DNA of 64,000 nucleotides, taken from the NCBI GenBank assembly GCA_034406715.1, contig CP137866.1, positions 806,001-870,000 of the forward strand, in the 5' to 3' direction. Below, piece after piece: positions 9,202-19,167 of the stretch. The stretch comes from Rhodotorula mucilaginosa (taxonomy: Eukaryota; Basidiomycota; Microbotryomycetes; Sporidiobolales; Sporidiobolaceae). The translations under genes were made by a program, and so were the position numbers. The first letter of the stretch is position 1, and the number at the start of each line of letters is the position of its first letter. The notes beneath the pieces were generated by a model that did no database searches, had not been told where the DNA came from, and worked only from the letters and a program-made list of their open reading frames with translations.

Positions 9202-12200
9202 ATGACCGGCGGAGCAGGTCAAGGTCGCGCACCGGGCAAGTCCGGGCGACTCGCGCGGAGCAAGGCAGCATGCGGCGAATGTCACAAGGCCAAACAGTGA
9301 GTGCTTGACGTCTGCACGCTCTGGACCGCCGATAGGCGCCGCAAGCTAACGCTGAGCATGCTTGCAGACGCTGCGATGGCCCTCCCGGTCCCTGTCATCG
9401 CTGCAAGACGTCAGTCGCCAATTCTTCTGCTGGCGACGAGAAATGTTTGAACGACCGCAGAATTTGACCAGCTGACGCCCTCGGTCACGCAGTTGGGACA
9501 TCGAGTGCATCTTCCCCTCCAGCGTGGGCCCTGCGGCATCGGCCTCGACCCTCTCGCGCGCTTCGACGCCCGACGCCAGGACGACGAGGACTCGAGGAGC
9601 AACTCCGCTCAACGCGGCTGCGGCATCGACTCCTGCAGCGTCTACCGCAGCAGCAGCAGTTGCGGCGATGACACCAGATGTCGCCGAACAGCTGCGCATC
9701 ATGAACGCGCGTCTCGAAACTCTCGAAACGGCCCTCGCTCGCGCAACTCCTGCCGCCGGTTCCGCCGCGTTCTCGTCTGCCGAAACCAGCTCTCCACGGT
9801 ACCACCACCTCCGGACGCATTCCACCCTCGATAGTGCACCTCGCGCCACGTCGGCGTCGTCGGCAATATCACCACACGGTTTCCCCGCCGTCACCGAGAC
9901 TCAGCATGATGGGGTCGGAGTCAACGCCGTCGAGACGGCCGGGGAAGCCATGGCGGTCGAGGGCCTCGTCGATCTCGGAGGCGGTTCGTCGTCCAAGGCG
10001 AGAGACGGGCACCACGCAACAACAACCGCAGCAGCAGCGCAGCCGAACACGTGGGAGGAAATCCGTCCGGATGTCATCAGCAAAGGGATCTTGACCTACG
10101 AAGAGTGCGACGCCGAGTTTGATTTGTGAGTCTCTCTGGGCGGATCCCGAACGACCCGCGTCTCCCACTGACGCCTCCATCCGCCGGAACTAGCTTCTTC
10201 CAAAACATCCAACCGTGGGCAGCCTTGCTCTCGACTTCGCTCGACCGGGACCCGCGCCTCGTCCGCGACCGCTCGCCGCTGCTCTTCCACGCCATACTGC
10301 TCCTCACGCTGTACTACCGCGAGCGAACGCCCGTCAACTTGCAGCTCTACCGCGCCGTGTCGACCATCCTCGATTCGATCCTCGCGCCGCAGATCCTCTG
10401 CCCGCAGCCGGACCAGCTCTCGTTCGACTTTGTCCGCGCCGTCCAGCTCTTGATCCTCTACAAACCCGTCCAGTACTCGGCGCTGAACGCGCGGGGCGTG
10501 AGCGATGCGAGCCAGATCGAATCCGCGAGCAAGATGAACGTCCGCGCGTCTTGGGTCCTCCGCCTGCTCGTCTCGCGCGTTTCGGCCTTTGTCGGGCTGC
10601 CTTCGATCGCCAACGCGTACGTAGTCTTGCGAATACTGTCCCGCAGTTTGCCGCCCGAGCTGACGTGGAAACCCTCACAGCTTTGCACAGGCTTTCGTGA
10701 ACCAGCACATGACACCGATACCGGAAGACATCATCTCGCAGCAACGACTCTATCTCGGCTGCGTCTTTCACGAGTCGCACGGTGCGATCCAGTCCGGAAA
10801 ATCGGCCAACTTTGTCCCGCAGGAAGCATGCAAGGTGCGGCGAGAGGATCACCTCTGACAGCAGAGCTGAAACTGACTAAACCCGTCGCACAGACCACTC
10901 GACTGTTTGCGACGCTGAAACGACAACCGTCCGACGTGAGACTCGCCGCATCTGTCGAGCTCGTCGCGCTCGCTGCGAACGCGCTTCAATCTCGGACCGA
11001 GGCAGGCGTGCTCGACGCGGACGGCTTGCGCCGGTTCGACGACGAGTTCGACTCTTGGATGGAATACTGGGCGCCGCTGGTCTCGGTCTCGAGCGAAGAC
11101 AGCGGCGGCGAGGACCCGATCGCTTGGTCGCTCTTTGTCCCGTACGCGTACTTTACGAGACTCACGGTGCGCGGCTTCGCGTTCAACAAATGGCGCGCAG
11201 AGCGCAAAGCCCGCCTCGTCGCGATCCGCCGGGGCGAGATCGAAGGAGTCAAGAGCGAACCCGCGCAGCTGCTCCAGTCGAACCTCGAAGTCGAAGACCG
11301 AGAGAGCATCGCCAAGGCTGTCGAAGTCGTCGAGGAGATGATGCTGTCCGTCTCGACCCAAGGTCGAACCCTGCGCTCCGACTTTGGCCGCCGCAGTGGA
11401 GAAAAGCTCCCTTGGCGGAGCTTTGGCGGACCTTTGACTCCCGATCTCGACGTCGTCAAGACCCTCAAGTGGTCGACTGATTCTCTGACCTGTGTGGTAC
11501 GTCCGTGTTTCTGACGACAACCGCAACTTGATACCGCCATCTGACGGCACTGTTGCCCTGCAGATGTTCAGCTACCCTCTGATTTTCCTCGCCAAGCTCG
11601 TCAACGACGGCCTTCTGAGGTCCGACCTGACCGTGATCGCCGCCGGTTCGACCCTGCTCCCGCCAGCTCCGATGTCGCCCGAAGACAAGCTCTGCCGACT
11701 CTTCCAGCTCGGCGCCGACCTCCTCGACGCCATCGCACCGAACCCTCATCACCCGTCTGTGCGGCAAGCCGCTTTCCTCCGCAAGGTGTGGGACGCCGGG
11801 ATCAGCGGTCGTCGCGCCATCACGAGCGCGCCGACGAGCCCTCGCGCGGGAGCGGTCGCAGGACATTCCGATGTTCCGCCTCTGCATCCACAGGCTCTTG
11901 CGCAGCACCTGCAGAGAGCCGCGAGCGAACGTGGACTGCATCCTCACTCGTCCCTGGCGGCCCACTCCGCTATGCCGAACCTGAGCTCGGCCGCACCTTC
12001 CTTCTCGGCGTACCACGACGTCGCGCTCTCCTCGTCCTACGTCCCGACCCCGTCTCAATCACCTTCGGTATCGCACACGCCTTCGTCTTACCCGTCGCAC
12101 CGCGCCTTGATGGCCGCAGGGATGCTCGACGGGCACGCGCCCTTGACGGCTCCGGACCCGTTCTCGGCCCTGCTGAGCGAGCTCAATCCCTCCTTCGTCG

Positions 12201-12313
12201 GCGACGACACCTTCTTTGGTCTCGACAGCGGGCTCGATTGGCCCGTCTTGGACGGTAGCGGAGCAGAAGGAGGAGGAGGATCATCGAACGGCTTCTCGGG
12301 CATGCAGTTCTGA
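9202..12313 (+). CDS. Zn(II)2Cys6 fungal transcription factor
   Basis: Exons 9202-9296, 9368-9409, 9493-10125, 10194-10620, 10691-10834, 10894-11496 and 11564-12313 give 2694 nt, or 897 residues. The binuclear zinc cluster is complete only after splicing out two introns: ACGECHKAKQ / RCDGPPGPCHRCKT / WDIEC. This gives the classic spacing CX2CX6CX6CX2CX6C at residues about 25-52. An Ala-rich linker and a probable dimerisation helix (LRIMNARLETLETALAR) follow. The large middle region (TWEEIRPDVISKGILTYEEC, WAALLSTS, LLFHAILLLTLYY) resembles the fungal-specific transcription-factor domain. The Ser/Pro-rich C-terminus may activate. It should bind CGG-type sites in the nucleus, but the target genes are unknown. 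AATAAA lies 14 nt past the stop, and the next gene's stop is just 33 nt away on the other strand. Confidence 0.92.
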
Positions 12314-12326
12314 TTTACAGTATTGC

Positions 12327-12332
12327 AATAAA
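12327..12332 (+). terminator. AATAAA poly(A) signal for the Zn2Cys6 gene
   Basis: A canonical AATAAA lies 14 nt after the TGA of the transcription factor. It falls inside the 32-bp gap before the convergent thaumatin-like gene, so the plus-strand transcript probably ends within that gene's 3' coding part. Confidence 0.5.
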
Positions 12333-12345
12333 CGCTGCGTATGTA

Positions 12346-14607
12346 CTAGATGAGATTGTCAGGGGCCGGTGTGCCTCGTGATGGCCATCCTCCGGAAGCG
12401 CTGTCGCTGTCGCTGCTCCCAGACATGTACCTTGGCTTTGCGAGCTGGAAGCGCGGGCGAGGATCGGCGCGCCCTGTCCGTTCACCTCCTGCAAGACCAC
12501 CAAGACCCGCGGGATTTTTGGCTGCGGCCGAATAGATGCTCTGCTGGACAGCCAAGCGCTCCATCTTCTCGAGAGCGGCGAAGCGACCCAAGGAGCGCCG
12601 GTCGTCGCCATTACTGCTGCTGCTGCTGTCATCCGAATCGTACTTGTCGCGTTTTCTGCTCGAATGCCTCCTCCCGTCGGCGTCATCACTGTCAGTTGCC
12701 GAGTCGTCGCCGTCGGACGACGCTTCCTCATGTCGATGTCTTCGCCGATGCTTTTGCTGACGCATGAAGAATAGCGCAGCCGCTCCGATGATCACGAGTA
12801 CAAGCAGACCAAACGCGACGTAGACATAAGTAGACTCGACGCCAAAGATGGTGTTGTCTCCTGTGCTCGGGGACTCGCTAGGCGTTTCCACCGGAGGCGA
12901 ATCGGAGGGAGTAGGTGACCCGTCCGCAGGCGTCGTCGGACTAGCAGATCCTGGCGGAGCAGGGGTTGGCACTTCGGCAGGCGTGCTACTCGCGGTCTTT
13001 GAAGGGCTTCCGGAGGTCCCGGACTTGGCAGGGCTGTGTGATCGTCAAGTGAGCAGAACATCCACGCTTTCGGTCGACATGGTGGACATACTTTGTTTTG
13101 ACCGGTTTCCCGTCTCCAGCCGTGACACCCGTTTTCGTAATCTTGACAGCGGTCGGTTCTGGGAAGCCAGCACCCTGCGTTGTCGTCTTGCCGTCAGGGA
13201 AGGTTCTGCGAGAAGACGTCAGTCATCTCAGAGACGAGTCGCGAGAGTTGGGACCCACGCACACTTTCGTGTCGAACGAACCCGGACCGGGACAGAAAGT
13301 GATGGTCCAGTCGACTCGTTTTGTGCAAGTGAAGAGCGCCTGCAGTCCAAGCGTCAATTCAGCGAAGCCGAGAGCCGTTGCGAGACTGTACGTACAAGAG
13401 CACTGCAAAGCGCTGGTCAATTATGGCTCGTAACGCGGGCAGGGCGTGAAAAGACTCACTCTCCATACGCATACACATAAGAAATCGGGCAGGCCTTGAG
13501 CCAGAAATCGTGATTGGGGATACCGCTTGCCGGGCACGTGGCGAGAGTATCGTGGGCGCCGAAGCAGCAGTACTGTGCAAGCGTACAAGTCAGCGACAGC
13601 TGGAACAAGAGAGCGTCTCCGGGACGACTCACCTCCTCGTTCTGCGGATTCGCGCCGCAGTCCGTGTTGCACCCGATAACTTTGCCCGACTCGTCTTTCT
13701 TCTTGAGCGAGTCTGGGCACTTCGGGAGGAGATCGTACGGGCTGCGGAGTGGCGAGTCAGCTCGGCGTGAGGGGAAGAGCAGAATAGAAAGGCGAGCCGA
13801 CCAATTTGCCAAGGGACAATCTCCATTGCTCGAGATCGCGATTGGGATGGAGAAACCGTCCACGTTACTGGCGTCGTCTACGTTTGGCAAAAGCAGAGCG
13901 CAGATGTCAGTTCGGGCCGGCGGCGAAAGGCGTTCGAACAGTCGCGAACGCACAGTGATCGACCTCTTCCTGGAGATTGAACTCGGCACTGCCATGTAGA
14001 TAATGACTCAGCTATATGCCTGGGTGGCGTGTTGCAAGCGCGTCAGAGCAAGCTTACAGAGAGCACGGCGGCACGCCGGTTCCGGTATTGGGATCGCACT
14101 CCAAGCCGCCGTTGCACGCGCCGGTCGCACACTGCAGCGCGCCCGGCTTGTCCGTGGTAAAGTCGCAGTCGGTCCTGTGTGATTCACGAGTCAAGCGGAT
14201 TCTGGACCAGGGCCGATGCTGCTTGCACACGCCGAGAATCACGAACCTCGGCCAGATTCGGCCGCCCCCTTCGAAAGCAAGTCAAGTCAGACCGAATCAC
14301 CACCCCACGAAGACTCCTATAGACATACAAGATTCTTCGACCTCGAACGTCCAGGAGGTTCCAGGCGGCGCTTCCCATCCCGTCGGTGTGTTGACCGGTT
14401 TCGGTCCCACCGAGGTGAACAGTCCAGGCCAGACGGTGTATGGACCTGTCGCGCAAACGCTTCAGCTCTTGAACAGGTCGCGCAGAGGTAGGTACAACAC
14501 CCACACGAGTTGGCGACCGTCATCTTGCGCTTCTTGGCGTTGACGACGAGGACGGCGGTCAGAATCCATGCCCGGGCGAAGAGTCGAATCATCTGGGTCC
14601 GAGGCAT
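12346..14607 (-). CDS. thaumatin-like protein with single membrane anchor and cytosolic tail
   Basis: Twelve exons sum to 1584 nt, or 527 residues: 14499-14607, 14329-14445, 14247-14268, 14058-14174, 13954-13988, 13802-13877, 13633-13741, 13460-13572, 13396-13402, 13263-13339, 13092-13205, 12346-13033. A signal peptide (MIRLFARAWILTAVLVVNA) precedes the thaumatin fold: KMTVANSCG, PYTVWPGLFTS, GRIWPRTDCDF, CATGACNGGLEC, ASNVDGFSIPI, CNTDCGANPQNEEYCC, SGIPNHDFWLKACPISYVYAY, ALFTC. These are hallmarks of thaumatin/PR-5 proteins with conserved Cys. Then come a Ser/Thr/Pro-rich stalk, one membrane helix (YVYVAFGLLVLVIIGAAALFF), a basic stop-transfer (HRRRHRHEE) and a Ser/Asp-rich tail of about 130 residues. 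Two exons are micro-exons (22 and 7 nt). Wall or defence roles are typical of the family. Signalling through the tail is inference. Confidence 0.85.
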
Positions 14608-14986
14608 AGCCTCTTGAGAGCAAGTAGGTGGTAGACTGGCACCACTGTAAGTATCGAAAGAGACGTCTGTAGAGAGGATTCGGAAGCTGTTGAGAGGCGT
14701 CCTTAGCGTCGGGACGTCCGCGGAGCAGCCACACCGAGCCTTGCGAGGGGTCCGTGCGCGCGTGCAGCCAAGCGGCCACTGAGCTGGGCGCCGCTCCTGC
14801 GAGTCTGGTCTTGTCACAAGCTGCCGCGCTGAGAGCCAAGAGTGAGTCAATGTGATCGAAGCGAGGAGAGATGATAGCGGACGCAAATCGGGCTGCAAAA
14901 ACAGAGGGGGTGAAATGATACACACGTCTAAAAGTCTACAAACCCTCTGAGAGCTGCGTATCCGCAGTAGTGGAGTGCGCGCATAT
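14608..14986. other. intergenic; 5' region of thaumatin-like gene
   Basis: These 379 bases lie between the thaumatin-like ATG and the stop of the upstream RTA1-like gene. The minus-strand open frame crossing here has no recognisable content and I read it as chance. No gene is called. Confidence 0.5.
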
Positions 14987-16552
14987 CTAGAGTGTCGTGT
15001 CCCGCGTCGTCATGGGCAGACTTTCGCCCTCGTGACTCGGCAGCGGGCTGTCGAGCTTGAGACCTCCTTGCGCCCCCTTCTCGATCGATTCTTCGTCCGG
15101 GATGTTTGATCCCGTCGCGACCGCTGGCGGGCCGCAGTAAACTTCGCGAGCGCCGTCGATGAAGCGCACCGGCCAGAAGAAGCAGTACAGGGTCATGGCG
15201 AGCCACAGCGGCAGTGCGTCGAGGCCGTAGAAGTATCTATCGAGAGCGAGACAGGTCAGTAAGGGCAGACAGAATCAAGTCGCGCAGAAGAGCACGCACC
15301 CTTCGTGAACCGCGAGATAACCGTAGTAGCCTGCGGAGACGGCAAACATTGCGGCAAGAGAGAACGGTGTCAGCGGTCGAGGATGGTCAGACGCAGCTCG
15401 CGCTCGAAGAGCGTCCCGTGGGCACTGCCACAAAGGCAGAGGACCTCCGAAGACTGACCTTGCGAGAACTCGATGAGACGGAACACTGATCGGATGAGGA
15501 TGCCGATGCAAGTCAAGGCGAGAACGAAGAACGCCGGGCGCCAGTCGTATTCGAGCTTCTTCGACCAGAACTTGTATCCGACGAAAGAGAACGGCTGCGG
15601 CGGACTCCGGTAAGCCTCGCGGCGGAGGAGTCGGAAGCCGAACACGAGGAGCGTGACGGTGAAAAAGATGAACGACGCGAGCTGGATCGCGAGTCCGGCG
15701 AGGGTGATCTGGAAGGCCAGACGTCAGCGCATCCTTCCACAGCGACTGAAGACGGTACCGTCTTACTTTGGGTCCGATCCGCTGCGAGGTTTCCGTCTTT
15801 GAGGTTGAAAGTCCGCCGCCGGCGGCCTGGAGCGCAAACGTGACGACGTCGCTCCAGATGAAGAACTTGGCGATCTTGGTCGCCGGCAAGAGGAGGCAGT
15901 GAATGGCTTCGTCTCCCATTGCGAGTGCGAGTCGGGCAAGAAGCATGTCTGCAAAGGATGGGGGTGCGTCAATGGAAGGCTTGGCAGACGCAGCGAGAGC
16001 GTGGCGCATTGAGCACATCTTGCGACTCACAATCCATCGCGAGGAAGGCGCACGGCGACAACAACACAAACATGTACTGGATGATGTACAAGCCGAGAGA
16101 AGTGTAGTTGGAGCGGTAGAGTAGCCGAAACAGGAATCCGAGGGTCATGCCTGCAAAACGAGTCGCGTCAGCGCGAAGTCCCGATCACGGAGAGCTGTAG
16201 CGCAGGGAAGTTGACTCACAGACCATCGAGATGGTGAGGGTCAACATGTAGCGTCGGCGGTTCGTCCGGAACCAGTGCGCCCACAACGCAACGGACGACA
16301 GCGCGAAGAGCACGAGTCCGACGACTCCGAGCGGCAGCGACGGCACGAAGCCGGCAAGAATCAGCTCGCCATTGGGCTGTGGTGACAGACGCGGTCAGCC
16401 AGGCGCATCCCAACCGATGGCAAAAGCGAGATCTCCGTATCGCTGATATCGCGGGTGAAAGGACGTACGGCGAACGCAGTGTTCTGCGGTTGTGCCCGCG
16501 CGACTGTCGCCAGAACCGCCAGCAGCAAGAGTGCTCTCCTTATGACGCCCAT
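14987..16552 (-). CDS. RTA1-like seven-helix membrane protein, copy 1
   Basis: The gene starts MGVIRRALLLLAVLATVARA, a likely signal or first helix, and ends LPMTTRDTTL at stop 14987. Six or more short introns divide it, for example gtacgt...cag after FAV. The chain carries hydrophobic helices (LPLGVVGLVLFALSSVALW; YIIQYMFVLLSPCAFLAMD; ASFIFFTVTLLVFGF; PAFFVLALTCIGILIRSVF). The RTA1 signature is RSVFRLIEFSQGYYGYLAVHEGYFYGLDALPLW, seen as two blocks across an intron, followed by LYCFFWPVRFI. RTA1/Rsb1/Pug1 relatives are plasma-membrane proteins tied to lipid-base efflux, azole or aminocholesterol resistance and porphyrin movement. The substrate here cannot be told. A paralogue sits directly upstream in the same orientation. 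Confidence 0.88.
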
Positions 16553-17043
16553 CGTCTAATGCGTGCGTGTGCGTGGGTGTAGAGTGCGAAAAGAGTGGCG
16601 AAGCCGCGTGTCGAACGAGATCAAACTCGCCGCAACCGAGATCGCTTCCGGCGCGGCCTCGCTCCTTCGCGGCCCGTGGCTTCGGCCGCCGGCACACATG
16701 AATTCTTGGATCGCCTCGACATGCGTCTCTTTTGCCATTCTGAGAGCGAGATCCGTTCCTCTACTACGGTCGCAGTGCACCGAGCCGCACGCTGGCGCAG
16801 TCTCGCATCGCTGGACGGCGGCTTGCGAAAGGCATGGAAAGGCGCATGCATGTCGGCGTGAGCACGCCGTTGTTCACCAGCTGCTCGGCGGAAGCGACTC
16901 TCGCCTTGTGTACCGACAATACCAGGGAGGCAGGAGTGATTGCGGGAGCAATGTCTGTGATCCAATTGGTAGTGATACACGCGGAGCGTCTACTGGTTTT
17001 CTCGCCACCGACGGTCGTCAACTGCCGATCCTTCCGGGCGAAT
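16553..17043. other. intergenic between the two RTA1-like genes
   Basis: These 491 bases hold the 3' end of copy 2 and the promoter of copy 1. No coding or RNA feature is recognisable. Confidence 0.5.
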
Positions 17044-18454
17044 CTAGTATTTGGCCGGCCTGTACCGCTTGTAATCGGCCTGCTCGACATCGTACGAGTT
17101 TTGCGAGTCCTGCGAGCCCTGGACGCTGACCGGAGTGAAAGGGGAACGGCGCGACTGGAGTCCGATGTTGGAACCGACGGCGCCGGAATAGGTTTGCCGG
17201 GCGCCGGTGATGAAGCGCGAAGGCCAGAAGAAGCAGTACATGGTCATCGAAATCCAGAGGGGAAGTGCGTCGAGGAGGTAGAAGTATCTGCGGCCGCGTG
17301 ATCACGAATCAGCTTCCACCGCTGAGCGAGAGCAAGAGCTAGATCCTCAAGAGCGCGCGACTGACCCTTCGTGGATGGCGAGATACCCGTAGTACCCTTC
17401 CGAAAATTCGATGAGACGGAAGACGGATCGGACGAGGATGCCGACGGTCGTGGCGAGCAGAATCCAGTACAGAGGGCGCCAGTCGTGGACGATGACATCT
17501 CTGCGCCAGAAACCAACGTCGGACTTGCGGAACGGCGAGACGACGTTGGAGTAGGCGGGGCGACGGTATACTCGGAAGCCGAAGATGATCAAAGTGACGG
17601 TGAAGAAGACGAACGATGCGAGCTGGATTGCGAGACCTGCGATACTGATCTGTAGGCAACTGTCGGGTCAATTCAAAGGTTCTCGCAATTTGGACGGGCA
17701 AACATACGTACCCTGGATCCCAGTTTAGACATGGATTCTGTTCCACCCGACGAGAGGCCGCCTCCGGCAGCTTGGACGAGGAACGTGACAACATCTGACC
17801 AGACGAAGAACTTTGCGATCCGTGCCGCCGGCAAGACGAGACAGTTGGCTGCCTCGTCACCCATAGCGACGGCGAGTCGACCCAGGATCATGTCTGTCCA
17901 GGAGAGGTAAAGAGGATGTCAGTCAAGTCGCTTCTAGCGAGTCATGGCTCAAGGGAAAGAGACGCGTACAGTCCATAGCGAGGAAGGCGCAAGGCGAGAG
18001 GAGTAGCAGCATGTACATGATAATGTAGAGCCCCAGAGAAGAGGGTCCGCCCCGGTAGACGAGGCGCATGATGAAACCGAGTGTCATGGCTGTTATATCT
18101 GGTGTCAGCCGCGTGAAACTCGTCCGTCGGTCGGATCCACTCACTGGTCATCGAGATGGTCAAGACGAGCATGTACCGAGGTCGTCCGCTGCGCCACCAT
18201 GCTGTCCAGTGAATGGCGGCGGAGCAGCCGTACAGAAGGAGCGCAATTACTGCGGGCCAGATTTCTGGCAGATATCCGGCGACGATTCGGTCCCCATCAG
18301 CCTGTGGGCGGAGATGCGCAGGGGTCAGTCGGAGTGCTAGAGCGTACTTCAACAAAGAGCGACTTACGGTCACGGCCGAGTTGGTGTTACCGTCGGCGGT
18401 GACCAGTCCAGCGCCGACCATGGCAAGGACTGCGAGGAATGTGCGATTGTGCAT
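17044..18454 (-). CDS. RTA1-like seven-helix membrane protein, copy 2
   Basis: The product starts MHNRTFLAVLAMVGAGLVTA at ATG 18454 and ends DYKRYRPAKY at stop 17044, with exon boundaries parallel to copy 1. The matching blocks are TLGFIMRLVYRGG, SLGLYIIMYMLLLLSPCAF, LGRLAVAMGDEA, AARIAKFFVWSDVVTFLVQA, GILVRSVFRLIEFSEGYYGY, LDALPLWISMTMYCFFWPSR. Identity to copy 1 is high through helices 3-7. It is low in the N-terminus and in the cytosolic tail, which is Ser/Gln-rich here. This points to a tandem duplication followed by divergence of the ends. Function is as for the RTA1 family: a membrane protein linked to lipid-base or drug efflux in other fungi, with substrate unknown. Confidence 0.88.
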
Positions 18455-19167
18455 AGCGTCTCGACGGTGTCTGTGCAGGTGATGGTAGCAAGCAAAGAGG
18501 TGCAAGAGAGAGGTGCAGCATGTCCGGATCGTTACACTCGCTATCGGCGAGTGGCTCCTCGCTATCAGCAAGGCTCAAGCAGCGAGGTGCGAAGCGCGAG
18601 CTTGACGAGCAGTGATCGACGGGTTCGGGAAGCTGAGCGGGTGCAAGCCTGCGAAGCTTCTTAAGCATTATGTAAGCAGCGAGCCAAGTGGATCAAGGCG
18701 CGCTGGCGGCTGCACCGTCAACACTGCGTTGTAGCGAGGGAAGGAGCTGTGGCGCTGCAGCGAGAGACAAGCGAACCAGCGAGGTGGTTGGCGGATCAGC
18801 CCGCTCTCGCGCCGGACAGCGGACCGGTCCGCACGGGGAATGCTGCGTAAGCCGATTTCGCGAATGCGCCGTATATACATACCGGACCAACGTTCCCGCC
18901 AAGCTCGTATGCGCCGGAATGTCGTGTTGGCGGTGCTTTGGTTCGAAGAGCGCACAGCATCCGAGCCGGGACGATGGGAGGGACAGGAGTCACGAGCGTA
19001 TACAGTGATTCTGAAAGAGACCGTGCACACAGGAGACGTGCGTGAGGCGGAGAGGGACTCTGCGTCGTGAGGAGATGATGAGAAAATTTCGAAGTCGGCT
19101 CCTCTCAGCTCCGTCGATCACCCAGTCAGCTCATACAGCATAGCAAGGCGTACTCTCGGGCGAGAAG
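18455..19167. promoter_or_regulatory. divergent intergenic region, RTA1-like copy 2 and SPB4
   Basis: These 713 bases sit between two divergent start codons and should contain both promoters. I see no further gene. Confidence 0.5.

Noticed and set aside
14317-14925. 202-residue minus-strand frame upstream of the thaumatin-like start
   Set aside because: It overlaps thaumatin exon 2 in another frame, and its N-terminal part has no recognisable content. I treat it as 5' leader.
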